DNA of 64,000 nt. Source: Bradyrhizobium japonicum USDA 6. GTDB lineage: Bacteria; Pseudomonadota; Alphaproteobacteria; Rhizobiales; Xanthobacteraceae. Shown piece by piece: positions 28,115 to 35,765 of the stretch. The position numbers were made by a program, and so were the translations under genes. The notes under the pieces were generated by a model. The model was not told the origin of the DNA and searched no databases. It was given only the letters and a program-made list of their open reading frames with translations. Each line of letters starts with the position of its first letter. The first letter of the stretch is position 1. The DNA lies in assembly GCF_000284375.1 (NCBI RefSeq), contig NC_017249.1:558001-622000 (forward strand), written 5' to 3'.

Positions 28115-29095
28115 TTACGAGGCGACGGGATAGGGTCCGTCGTCGAATACGGTGTCGTGATAGCCTTTCGACCCGATCGCGCGCGCCAGCGTGCTGCGAA
28201 AATCCGTGCCCTCGCGCAGGCTGTTCAGGACGTGCGCGAAGTCGAATTCGGGCCGCCAGCCCAGCTCGCGCCGCGCGCGGTCGTTGACATAGACGCGGTC
28301 GATCTCGGGGAATAGCCGCCATCCGCGCGCCGCATAGAGCTGCGCGCAATCCGGGTAGAGCTCGCGCACGACACCGGCCGCGTCGCGCGCGAGCGCCGCG
28401 AGATGACGGGGCTCGAACGGGCTGGTGGCGGAGATGATGTAACGGGCAAAGCCGATCTTCGGCGCGCGCTCGACGGCGAGCAGATGGGCGCTCACCGCGT
28501 CCGCTATATCCAGCCGTCTATAGAGCAGCTCGTTGGCCTGCGCATTGTCCAGCGGGTAGGCCGATCGCATCGCCGGATCGTCATCGTCCTCAGGGAAGAA
28601 GCGCGAGGTCCTCAAGATCACGACGGGCAGGCCGCGCTCGCGAAAGAACAGCTCGCACAGAGTCTCCGCCATCAGCTTCGTCGTGCCGTAGATGTTCTTC
28701 GGCACCGGCGCCAGGTCCTCGGTGACCCACACCGCGGCCTGTCCGGCCTCGGGTCGAAGCTGCGAGCCGAATGCGCTGGTGGTGCTGGTGAAGACGAAGC
28801 TGCTCACGCCGGCCGCCGCCGCGGCCTCGAGCAGATTGAGCGTGCCGGTGACATTGGTGTCGACGAAATCCTGCTTGCCGTGGGTCGCCACATGCGGTTT
28901 GTGCAGCGTCGCGGTGTGAATGACGGCGCTGACGCCCTCCATCTGCCGCCGCACGAAGTCGGGATCGACGATCGAGCCGACGGCATCGGTGAAGGGCGAT
29001 GGCTTGAGATCGATCCCACGCACGGCGGAACCGCGAAACATGCGGAGGATAGCCTCCCCGAGGTGGCCTGCGCTGCCCGTGACCAGTATTGTCAT
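28115..29095 (-). CDS. NAD-dependent epimerase/dehydratase (extended SDR)
   Basis: 326 aa. The Rossmann motif TILVTGSAGHLGEAILRMF is at the very start, the catalytic YxxxK is in NIYGTTKLMAETL near residue 147, and the upstream Ser/Thr is in VFTSTTSAFGS. C-terminal NDRARRELGWRPEFDF is the usual sugar-nucleotide epimerase ending. Typical size for UDP-glucose epimerase-like enzymes; the substrate is not evident. The start at 29095 is chosen because the frame upstream (from 29134) adds unrelated residues. Confidence 0.9.
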   Translation of the reverse strand: MTILVTGSAGHLGEAILRMFRGSAVRGIDLKPSPFTDAVGSIVDPDFVRRQMEGVSAVIHTATLHKPHVATHGKQDFVDTNVTGTLNLLEAAAAAGVSSFVFTSTTSAFGSQLRPEAGQAAVWVTEDLAPVPKNIYGTTKLMAETLCELFFRERGLPVVILRTSRFFPEDDDDPAMRSAYPLDNAQANELLYRRLDIADAVSAHLLAVERAPKIGFARYIISATSPFEPRHLAALARDAAGVVRELYPDCAQLYAARGWRLFPEIDRVYVNDRARRELGWRPEFDFAHVLNSLREGTDFRSTLARAIGSKGYHDTVFDDGPYPVAS

Positions 29096-29171
29096 TTGAG
29101 ACCCAATACAGCCGCCAGCGGCGTGGAAAACCACGGCCCGACCCGGTTTGGCTGGATGCTTTGGGAAAAAT

Positions 29172-29246
<75 letters not shown>

Positions 29247-29521
29247 ATCCTGTGTCGGTCGCGTGACGCGCCGGCAACGGCTGTCGTATGCCAAAAGCGG
29301 ACGGCGAATGCAACAGCTACCGGCAGCATAGATTCGCAATTGAAGGACCCATATGGACCCCGAATGCGGCCAAATCGCCCGAAAACGCTCCGGAACCAGC
29401 GAATCGACCCTGATGGATTGAAATTCGGCCCATTCGGCCCAATCTAGGAGCCGACAACGAAGCATATGAATCGGCGACGTGCTAAAGACCCGCCATTCCA
29501 GCCATCAGACGAGGGGATCCC

Positions 29522-30445
29522 GTGACGATCATCGACCAGGGTAACGGAGCGGCGGGCCCGGCTGCGGCCGATCTGATCAAGGACACCACCACCCAGACCT
29601 TCGTGAAGGACGTCATCGAGGAATCGAAGCGCCAGCCGGTGCTGATCGACTTCTGGGCGGAGTGGTGCGGCCCCTGCAAGCAGCTCACGCCCGTGCTGGA
29701 AAAGGCGGTCAAGGCGGCCAAGGGCAAGGTCAAGCTGGTCAAGATGAACATCGACCAGCATCCGGCGATCCCGGGCCAGATGGGCATCCAGTCGATCCCG
29801 GCCGTGATCGCCTTCGTCAACGGCCAGCCGGCCGACGGCTTCATGGGCGCAGTGCCGGAGAGCCAGGTCAACGCCTTCATCGAAAAGGTGACCAAGGGCG
29901 TGACGGCGCCGGGCGAGCCCAATATCGCCGAGATCCTGCAAGAGGCCGAGGCGGTGCTCGCCGAGGGAGACGCCGCCGCCGCGGCGCAGATCTATGCCGA
30001 GGTGCTGCAGCACGATTCGACCAACATCGCGGCCCTTGCCGGACTCGCGAAATGCTACGCCGTCTCCGGCGCGATGGAGCAGGCCAAGCAGACGCTGGCG
30101 ATGGTGCCGGAATCCAAGCGCAACGACCCCGCCGTGAAGGCCGTGCAGACCGCGATCGATCTCGCCGAGCAGGCGGAGCAATTGGGGCCGGTGGCCGAGC
30201 TCGAACAGAAAGTCGCCGCAAACCCGCTCGATCATCAGGCTCGCTTCGACCTTGCGACTGCGCTGAATGCGCAAGGCAACCGGGCGGCGGCGACCGAGCA
30301 GTTGCTGGCGATCATCAAGCGCGACCGCAAGTGGAACGACGACGGCGCCCGCAAGCAGCTCGTGCAATTCTTCGAGGCCTGGGGTGGCACGGATGATGCT
30401 ACCGTCGAGGGACGAAAGCGCTTGTCGACGATCCTGTTTTCGTAA
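29522..30445 (+). CDS. Thioredoxin-TPR co-chaperone, CnoX/YbbN-like
   Basis: 307 aa, GTG start behind GAGGGGATCC. Thioredoxin domain at residues ~20-130 with FWAEWCGPCKQL (C49-G-P-C52), the cis-Pro segment QSIPAVIAF, and MNIDQHPAIPGQMGI. A C-terminal tetratricopeptide-like helical region (~140-300) contains AEAVLAEGDAAAAAQIYAEVLQHD and NPLDHQARFDLATALNAQGNRAAA. E. coli CnoX protects GroEL substrates and lacks the redox pair; this protein keeps a full CGPC, so it could be redox active. It precedes a Lon-N domain gene, a conserved neighbour in alphaproteobacteria. Confidence 0.92.
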   Translation: MTIIDQGNGAAGPAAADLIKDTTTQTFVKDVIEESKRQPVLIDFWAEWCGPCKQLTPVLEKAVKAAKGKVKLVKMNIDQHPAIPGQMGIQSIPAVIAFVNGQPADGFMGAVPESQVNAFIEKVTKGVTAPGEPNIAEILQEAEAVLAEGDAAAAAQIYAEVLQHDSTNIAALAGLAKCYAVSGAMEQAKQTLAMVPESKRNDPAVKAVQTAIDLAEQAEQLGPVAELEQKVAANPLDHQARFDLATALNAQGNRAAATEQLLAIIKRDRKWNDDGARKQLVQFFEAWGGTDDATVEGRKRLSTILFS

Positions 30446-30456
30446 GGATTATTGTT

Positions 30457-30507
30457 GGAGCATGATCTTGTCGGAAAACCGCTTCACACTTTTCCGAATC
30501 ATGCTCC
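30457..30507. repeat. Palindromic repeat GGAGCATGAT/ATCATGCTCC
   Basis: Arms GGAGCATGAT (30457-30466) and ATCATGCTCC (30498-30507) with inner GGAAAA/TTTTCC pairing around CCGCTTCACAC. A structure of this kind recurs in Bradyrhizobium intergenic regions. A degenerate relative may be at 32198-32253 (GAGCATGA ... GATCAGCGTGCTC). It sits between the CnoX-like and Lon-N genes and may form part of the transcript. Confidence 0.75.
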
Positions 30508-30528
30508 AGCGCGTCTAGCGGGGTCCAG

Positions 30529-31206
30529 ATGCCGATCAATATCGAATATCGCGGCCCCGCCGACCTGCCGGAGATCATTCCGGTATTTCCGCTGCCGGGC
30601 GCGCTTTTGCTGCCGCGCGGCCAGATGCCGCTCAACATCTTCGAGCCGCGTTACCTTTCGATGGTCGACGATTCCTTGCGCGACGGCCATCGCCTGATCG
30701 GCATGATCCAGCCCGACGTCGCCCACTCGCCGAAGAATTCCGACAGGCCGGCGCTGTTCCGCGTCGGCTGCGTCGGCCGCATCACCCAGCTCGCCGAATC
30801 CGGCGACGGCCGCTACCTCCTCGAGCTCACCGGCGTCTCGCGCTTCAAGGTGGTCGAGGAGCTCGAAGTGCTGACCGCCTACCGCCAGTGCAAGGTGGAC
30901 TTCTTCACCTTCGTCGACGATTTCACCGCGCGCATGGGCGAGGAGGAGGTCGATCGCGAGGCGCTGCTGACCGTGCTGGCGGATTTCTTGAAGGCCAATA
31001 ATCTCAAGGTCGACTGGGAAGGCGTCGAGAGCGCGCCCAACGAGGCGCTCGTCAACGCGCTGGCGATGATGTCGCCCTATGGCCCCGCGGAAAAGCAGGC
31101 CATGCTTGAGGCGCCGGATTTGAAGACCCGCGCCGAAATCCTGATCGCGGTGACCGAGATGGATCTCGCCAAGAAGCGCACCAGCGGCGATCCGCCGCTG
31201 CAGTGA
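30529..31206 (+). CDS. Lon N-terminal (LON substrate-binding) domain protein
   Basis: 225 aa. Starts with IPVFPLPGALLLPRGQMPLNIFEPRYLSMV, the standard opening of the Lon/ClpX-adaptor-like PUA domain, followed by IGMIQPD and GCVGRITQLAESGDGRYLLELTGVSRFKV. There is no AAA+ or protease domain, so it is a stand-alone Lon-N protein, thought to bind substrates or partners. Stand-alone members are common next to thioredoxin-TPR genes in alphaproteobacteria. The exact role is unknown. Confidence 0.92.
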   Translation: MPINIEYRGPADLPEIIPVFPLPGALLLPRGQMPLNIFEPRYLSMVDDSLRDGHRLIGMIQPDVAHSPKNSDRPALFRVGCVGRITQLAESGDGRYLLELTGVSRFKVVEELEVLTAYRQCKVDFFTFVDDFTARMGEEEVDREALLTVLADFLKANNLKVDWEGVESAPNEALVNALAMMSPYGPAEKQAMLEAPDLKTRAEILIAVTEMDLAKKRTSGDPPLQ

Positions 31207-31208
31207 TC

Positions 31209-31802
31209 TCAGTTGTGATGCCGGATGCGCTTGCGGCCGGTGAACATCGCGCGGATCAGGTTCTCGCGCTGAAGAAGCCCCATCAGCACCACGCCCAGCA
31301 CGTGCACCACGACCAGCACGATGACGGCGTCCGACGCGTAGGCATGGGTGTCCTCGATCCACCAGATGCCGAAGAAGGTCACGGTCACCGACAGCGCACC
31401 CGTGATGGCCGAGACGGCGATCGACAGCAGCAGCGCCACCAGCATCGACGTGCCGGCCGGATTGAGCCCGATATAGCGGCCGGTGATGCCGCGGCGCAGA
31501 TTCCAGAGATAGCTTGGCGCGGCCCGCAGCCTGACGCCGACCATGCGGAAGCGCGAATAGCGGCTTCCCCAAAGACCCCACACCAGACGGAAGGCGAGAA
31601 GCCCGAGCACCGTATAGCCGACGATGCGGTGAAGGGTGTCGTAGACGGTGGGCGTGAACCACGCGGCCAAAATGCTGGCCGCGAGAGCCCAGTGCCACAG
31701 GCGCAACGGAAGGTCCCAGACAGCGACGGTCCGCGATGCAGTTCGATCCGCGGGGGCCCTGTCGGACACCCCGCGCGCTTCTGGCACCGCTTCGTCGATC
31801 AA
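31209..31802 (-). CDS. Cytochrome b/b561-type haem membrane protein
   Basis: 197 aa with four predicted membrane helices after a ~28-residue soluble N-terminus. Candidate haem-ligating histidines are in LPLRLWHWALAAS (helix 1), DTLHRIVGYTVLG (helix 2) and AVIVLVVVHVLGVVL (helix 4). This is the cytochrome b/b6-like di-haem family that often passes electrons between quinones and periplasmic cytochromes or iron reductases. It lies 32 bp downstream of a small PepSY-like gene on the same strand, and the two form a probable operon. This pairing is frequent. Confidence 0.87.
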   Translation of the reverse strand: MIDEAVPEARGVSDRAPADRTASRTVAVWDLPLRLWHWALAASILAAWFTPTVYDTLHRIVGYTVLGLLAFRLVWGLWGSRYSRFRMVGVRLRAAPSYLWNLRRGITGRYIGLNPAGTSMLVALLLSIAVSAITGALSVTVTFFGIWWIEDTHAYASDAVIVLVVVHVLGVVLMGLLQRENLIRAMFTGRKRIRHHN

Positions 31803-31834
31803 GCCGTGACTATCCTTGAGCCTTACTTGAGACC

Positions 31835-32113
31835 TTACTTGGCAACCGTCTTCTTCAGGCTGAGATCTTCCGGGCTGTAGAACAGCTCGTAGAGCTTGCC
31901 TTCCTTGACGCCATAGACCTCATAGCACGAGCCTTCGATCTTGGAGCGCCGCACCTCGTAACCCAGCGCCTTGGCCTTGGCTTCGGCTTCGCTGGCCGGC
32001 TTCCACGACGCCTTGTCGAGCTTGGTGCAATCTTTGAAGCCGTCGGCCATGGCCGCCGAGCTCATTCCCAAGCCGACCGTCAGTGCAATTGCAACAACAC
32101 GAATGACCTTCAC
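31835..32113 (-). CDS. Small exported PepSY-like protein
   Basis: 92 aa. Signal peptide residues 1-23 (VIRVVAIALTVGLGMSSAAMA|DG). The mature part KLDKASWKPASEAEAKAKALGYEVRRSKIEGSCYEVYGVKEGKLYELFYSPEDLSL is the PepSY/DUF-type repeat found beside cytochrome b genes, with two Cys (DCTKL and GSCYE) that could form a disulfide. A periplasmic partner for the membrane cytochrome is likely. GGAGGAG precedes the start. A possible iron-regulator box lies about 100 bp upstream. Confidence 0.8.
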   Translation of the reverse strand: MKVIRVVAIALTVGLGMSSAAMADGFKDCTKLDKASWKPASEAEAKAKALGYEVRRSKIEGSCYEVYGVKEGKLYELFYSPEDLSLKKTVAK

Positions 32114-32210
32114 GAACGTCTCCTCCTCTGTCGTGTGCGCGCATGGCGCGAAGCGGGACCGAAGGAAGCAAAGGAGAGGCTGAAGTCAATCCGGTTCGAG
32201 CATGACGGGG

Positions 32211-32227
32211 TTTAGAGTTATTCTAAC
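32211..32227 (-). promoter_or_regulatory. Possible Irr (iron control element) box
   Basis: TTTAGAGTTATTCTAAC matches the inverted-repeat form TTTAGAA-N3-TTCTAAA at 12 of 14 arm positions. It is 98-114 bases before the start codon of the PepSY-like/cytochrome b operon. Irr controls haem and iron genes in Bradyrhizobium, so the target makes sense, but the same bases sit inside a degenerate palindromic repeat and could be coincidental. Confidence 0.4.
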
Positions 32228-32307
32228 GATCTAAAAAGATCAGCGTGCTCCGTGCGCAGCATGGATTTGGACAGTCGCTGCGGCCTTACGCCTCACGGCT
32301 TGGAGGG

Positions 32308-33120
32308 TTAGGCCGCACTTCGCGTCTCAGGAGAGTTACGCCGCAGCCAGTCCGCCCAGGTGAGGCGTCCGCGCACGCCCTGACTGACGACGAAGCCCAT
32401 GCCGCGCGCCCCTGTCTCCGAAAGATCGATCGGCAGGATCTTTCGATGCAGTCGTCTCGCATCCTGATACTGGCGGGCGAAGAGGACCAGATCGAGCGTT
32501 TCTGGCCCGCCGATCTCCGCGCGCACGCCGCGCTGTCCGTCGAACGCGCAGGTGACGACGTGGTCGGCCACATCGGACGTGTCGACCGGATTGAATCGCG
32601 TCGTCGGCACCGGCCACACCGGAAGCCAGGCGAGGCCCGAAAGCAGCCTGTCGAGCAGATAATAGAACGGCATCGCGCGGACGACGGACCAAGACAGGCT
32701 GGATGCACGCACCAGCCGTTCGCCGGCGAGCTTGACCCGCGAATAGGGCAGGGTCGCTTCGTCGAGACCGACGATCGAGACGTGGAGGAAGTGCCGCACC
32801 CCGGCTTCCGCACCGAATGCCAGCAGCCGCTCGGTACCCTCGACATCGACCGCCGAAGGCGATCTGAAGAAGTCGATCGGACGGATGCCGCCGCGCCGTG
32901 CGATCGGCGACCAGGTCGCCGCATGGATAACAGTGTCGACATCATGCAGCGCGGTCCGCAACCCGACGCCTGTGGCGAGATCACCTGCCGCCCATTCGAC
33001 GTCCGATCGCGTACCCGGTGCGCGCGCAAGCACTCGGACGCGATGCCCGGCACCAACGACACGATCGACGATATCCCGGCCGAGATGACCTGTGCCTCCG
33101 GTGACCAATGTCAGCGCCAT
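32308..33120 (-). CDS. NAD(P)H-binding SDR-like protein (atypical SDR)
   Basis: 270 aa. N-terminus MALTLVTGGTGHLGRDIVDRVVGAGHRVRVLAR is the atypical-SDR nucleotide motif TGGTGHLG. The central region contains FLHVSIVGLDEATLPYSRVKLAGERLVRAS in place of the classical YxxxK arrangement (Y-S-R-V-K is present). Resembles the NmrA/complex I subunit-like family. It is the last gene of a four-gene minus-strand operon controlled by the divergent TetR; the thioesterase stop is three bases upstream. Substrate unknown. Confidence 0.85.
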   Translation of the reverse strand: MALTLVTGGTGHLGRDIVDRVVGAGHRVRVLARAPGTRSDVEWAAGDLATGVGLRTALHDVDTVIHAATWSPIARRGGIRPIDFFRSPSAVDVEGTERLLAFGAEAGVRHFLHVSIVGLDEATLPYSRVKLAGERLVRASSLSWSVVRAMPFYYLLDRLLSGLAWLPVWPVPTTRFNPVDTSDVADHVVTCAFDGQRGVRAEIGGPETLDLVLFARQYQDARRLHRKILPIDLSETGARGMGFVVSQGVRGRLTWADWLRRNSPETRSAA

Positions 33121-33123
33121 GGC

Positions 33124-33567
33124 TCAGCTCCCGTCAGCCTTGCGCGGCTCACCTGTGGGAACGAGCACAGTTTCACCGGTCGCGACGAGAGCCAGATCAT
33201 CTCGCTGATCGGCCGCGAAAAGCTCGGCGCGGGCAAACACCTGCCTGTGCCCGGCGCGGAGCGTCGTTCCCTTCGCGACGAAATAAGTGCCGATCGCCGG
33301 TCTCAGGCAATTCATCGAGAAATGCGACGCAGTGACCGGACCCACGAGCGTCGCAGCGGCGAAGCCACAGGCGGTGTCGAGCAGGGCCGCAATCAGACCG
33401 GCGTGCAGATGTCCGGAATATTGGGTGAGGTCGTCGCGCCAGCTCATGCGGATGGTCACCTCGCCTCTGCCGGCCGCAGCGACTTCGAAGCCCACGGAGC
33501 GGTTGAACGCCGCGGAGGCGTTGACCGCGTGGAGCGTTTGCGGGTCGAATCCATGGGTCTCACTCAT
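33124..33567 (-). CDS. PaaI-type hotdog thioesterase
   Basis: 147 aa from the ATG at 33565-33567. The hotdog helix motif HAGLIAALLDTACGFAAATLV with the catalytic Asp of the PaaI family is at ~60-80; GEVTIRMSWRDDLTQYSGHLHAG precedes it. It hydrolyses acyl-CoA. The start overlaps the stop of the crotonase gene as ATGA (33564-33567), which decides the start and implies translational coupling. An alternative ATG four residues upstream is less likely. Confidence 0.9.
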   Translation of the reverse strand: MSETHGFDPQTLHAVNASAAFNRSVGFEVAAAGRGEVTIRMSWRDDLTQYSGHLHAGLIAALLDTACGFAAATLVGPVTASHFSMNCLRPAIGTYFVAKGTTLRAGHRQVFARAELFAADQRDDLALVATGETVLVPTGEPRKADGS

Positions 33568-34367
33568 GCCTGGCTCCATCGCGGTGCGCGGTTCTCAAGG
33601 TTGCTTCTGACGGCCTCGATGTGATTGGGCGCGCCGAGCAGTGCCGCCTGTTCGGCGGTTTCCGCGGCGAGACCGGTCGCCGCATTGGAGGTCGCCGACA
33701 GGTTCAACAGGCGCTTGGCCGCGCGGACGGCATCGGGGCTGCGACTCGCGATCTCCTGCGCCGTGGCGAGCGCAGTCGACACAGGATCCTCGGTGAGCCG
33801 CGTCGCAAAGCCATAGGCAAGCGCTTCTTCCGCTGAAAAGACGCGGCCGGAATAGGTCAGCTCGCGCACGACATCGTCGCGCGCGAGGTGGCGCATCAGC
33901 TGGGTGCCGCACATGTCGGGCACGAGGCCCCATTTGGCCTCGATGACTCCTAGCCTTGTTCCGGGCGCGAGATAGCGGAGATCAGCCCCCAGCGCGAGCT
34001 GGAAGCCGCCACCGAAGGCAACGCCGTGCACCGCTGCGATCACCGGCACCGGCAGCTCACGCCAGAGCCAGACGAGATGCTGGGCGTAGTTCGCGATACC
34101 GTGTGTCCGGCGCGTCAGGTCAATGGACGGGAGCAGCGGATCGCCGTTCGCAGTGGCGAGAAGGCGGTCGAGGTCGAGGCCTGCACAGAACGCACGCCCT
34201 TCGCCGGAGAGAACGACGGCGCGGAGGTCCTTGCGCGTGTCAAGCTGCGCGCCTGCTGCGATGATCGCATCGAACATCGCGGAGTCGAGCGCATTCATCT
34301 TGTCCGGACGGTTCAGCCGGAGATGAGCCACGCCGTTCTCGATGGTCAGTCGAACCCGATTTTCCAT
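33564..34367 (-). CDS. Crotonase/enoyl-CoA hydratase family protein
   Basis: 267 aa. Starts MENRVRLTIENGVAHLRLNRPDKMNALDSAMFD, the family opening. Oxyanion-hole and active-site loops are SGEGRAFCAGLDLDRL and AAVHGVAFGGGFQLALGADLRY, followed by IEAKWGLVPDMCGTQLM, with one of the two hydratase Glu positions replaced or shifted, so the exact reaction (hydratase, isomerase, hydrolase) is uncertain. The start at 34367 excludes 124 unrelated upstream residues of the long open frame. It is the second gene of the TetR-linked operon, 41 bp after the membrane protein. Confidence 0.9.
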   Translation of the reverse strand: MENRVRLTIENGVAHLRLNRPDKMNALDSAMFDAIIAAGAQLDTRKDLRAVVLSGEGRAFCAGLDLDRLLATANGDPLLPSIDLTRRTHGIANYAQHLVWLWRELPVPVIAAVHGVAFGGGFQLALGADLRYLAPGTRLGVIEAKWGLVPDMCGTQLMRHLARDDVVRELTYSGRVFSAEEALAYGFATRLTEDPVSTALATAQEIASRSPDAVRAAKRLLNLSATSNAATGLAAETAEQAALLGAPNHIEAVRSNLENRAPRWSQA

Positions 34368-34408
34368 GACGCCGCTCCGCTTGACTGCGTGGCTTGTCGT
34401 CTCGAGGC

Positions 34409-34759
34409 TCAGTAACCGGCCACCGCCATCGCGACGACCACGCTGAGCATCATCCAGCCGAAGTGCCGGCCGCGCGTCGCCCATGCGTTGGCGACAGCCG
34501 AGAAACCGAACACACAGGCCATGGTGACGACGATCCAGCGGCGCGCCGGCTCCGATTCCATCCAGGGTGCCGCGATCAGGAGCACGCCGCCGCCGATCCA
34601 GGCGACGGTCGAGGCTTGCCAGACCAGGCGAATCAGGGTGCGGAGCCGTTCCGGCTCGATGCGGGCGCGGGCAAAGACCTTGGTCTCGCCGAGAATGCCA
34701 TGGATGAGGGCCACAATGATGGTCAACCCGCCGGCGCACTGGAGCAAAAGGTCACGCAT
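34409..34759 (-). CDS. Small hypothetical membrane protein, TetR-linked
   Basis: 116 aa from MRDLLLQCAGG. Four hydrophobic segments: LTIIVALIHGILG, ASTVAWIGGGVLLIAAPWM, WIVVTMACVFGFSAVAN and FGWMMLSVVVAMAVAGY. A conserved-looking His in ALIHGILGETKVF sits in the first. I do not recognise a named family. It is the first gene of an operon with crotonase, thioesterase and SDR genes, directly behind a palindromic operator shared with the divergent TetR gene. An upstream frame (to 34828) crosses the operators and is not the start. Confidence 0.78.
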   Translation of the reverse strand: MRDLLLQCAGGLTIIVALIHGILGETKVFARARIEPERLRTLIRLVWQASTVAWIGGGVLLIAAPWMESEPARRWIVVTMACVFGFSAVANAWATRGRHFGWMMLSVVVAMAVAGY

Positions 34760-34780
34760 CGCCACACCTTCCCGGATCTT

Positions 34781-34843
34781 CCATACATCTGTGTATGGTG
34801 AGATAGGCGCTAGCCCGCGACCTGTCAATACACTAGTGTATGG
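34781..34843. promoter_or_regulatory. Two palindromic operators between tetR and its divergent operon
   Basis: Operator 1 CCATACATCTGTGTATGG (34781-34798) and operator 2 CAATACACTAGTGTATGG (34826-34843). They share the half-site CCATACA/TGTATGG and are centred about 45 bp apart. Operator 2 contains a perfect 14-bp palindrome ATACACTAGTGTAT. Both lie between the start of the small membrane protein and the TetR start. This is the classic layout for a TetR repressor controlling itself and a divergent operon. Confidence 0.83.
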
Positions 34844-34863
34844 TCAAATTCCGGGACCCCGCC

Positions 34864-35394
34864 ATGACCGAACAGCTTACCGCCGACGACTGGATCAAGG
34901 AGGGGCTGAAGGCGCTCGCCAAAAACGGCTTCACGGCCTTGAGGGCCGATCCGCTGGCGAAAGCCATGGGCGTTTCGCGCGGCAGCTTCTACTGGCATTT
35001 CGCCGATCTCGGCGCGTTCCACGCAGCCATCCTGAAGCGCTGGCGCGAGATCGCGGCCGAGCAGATCATCGCGGACGTCGAGGCCACCAGTGACGAGCCG
35101 CTCAAGGCGCTGCTGCGGCGATCCTTCGGCGCGCGGCTCGACCTGGAGCGCGCCGTGCGCAACTGGGCGGCGTTCGATGCGGCCGCGCAGGGCGCGGTGC
35201 GCGCAATCGACCGCCGCAGGATCGACTATATCGAGACGCTGCTTGCGACGCGGGGGCTCGCGCCGGCAACGGCGCAGGCCCGCGCGCAGGTCCTGTACTG
35301 GACGTTTCTCGGTTTTGCCTTGTCGGGCGCGCCGGTGCCGGCGGCACGGCTCCAGGGACTGCTGGACGAGATCCTGACGATGGTGTCCGCCTGA
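34864..35394 (+). CDS. TetR family transcriptional regulator
   Basis: 176 aa. N-terminal helix-turn-helix: [50 protein letters not shown], with the recognition helix [11 protein letters not shown] near residues 36-46. The C-terminal ligand domain is short and all helical ([28 protein letters not shown]). The ATG at 34864 is preferred; the in-frame ATG at 34840 lies inside operator 2. It probably represses the divergent acyl-CoA-type operon, and an acyl-CoA or related effector is a reasonable guess. Confidence 0.92.
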   Translation: MTEQLTADDWIKEGLKALAKNGFTALRADPLAKAMGVSRGSFYWHFADLGAFHAAILKRWREIAAEQIIADVEATSDEPLKALLRRSFGARLDLERAVRNWAAFDAAAQGAVRAIDRRRIDYIETLLATRGLAPATAQARAQVLYWTFLGFALSGAPVPAARLQGLLDEILTMVSA

Positions 35395-35455
35395 ACGGCG
35401 ACGATGGGCGAGCGCAATTTTCTGTGCTAGAGGCTCCGGACTGCCGGAGACCCCA

Positions 35456-35653
35456 ATGAACGCGCCCACCGAACGCCCCGAAACCAGCGTCGATCCCAAA
35501 TTGCTGGAAATCCTGGTCTGCCCGCTGACCAAGGGTCCGCTGGAGTTCGACTCCGCGAAGCAGGAGCTGATCTCGCGCAGCGCCAAGCTCGCCTACCCGA
35601 TCCGCGACGGCATCCCGATCATGCTGCCGGAAGAGGCGCGCAAGATCGATTGA
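35456..35653 (+). CDS. Trm112-like (YcaR/UPF0434) protein
   Basis: 65 aa. [21 protein letters not shown] and [25 protein letters not shown] are the Trm112 signature. Only one Cys of the metal-binding set remains (LVCPL), as is common in this group. In eukaryotes and archaea Trm112 activates methyltransferases; the bacterial role is poorly known. It stands 61 bp after tetR and may or may not be co-transcribed. Confidence 0.93.
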   Translation: MNAPTERPETSVDPKLLEILVCPLTKGPLEFDSAKQELISRSAKLAYPIRDGIPIMLPEEARKID

Positions 35654-35658
35654 GAGCG

Positions 35659-35748
35659 CGTAGCCCGGATGGAGCGCAGCGCAATCCGGGGATTCCTGCG
35701 CTGACGATGCAGCGGCCCCGGATTACGCTTCGCGCAATCCGGGCTACG
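35659..35748. repeat. Palindromic intergenic repeat, CGTAGCCCGGAT/ATCCGGGCTACG family
   Basis: Perfect 12-base terminal arms CGTAGCCCGGAT (35659-35670) and ATCCGGGCTACG (35737-35748). Inner arms GCAATCCGGGG and CCCCGGATTACGC pair as a second hairpin. It lies between convergent genes. Confidence 0.82.
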
Positions 35749-35765
35749 AAGATCCGAGCCTTTTC

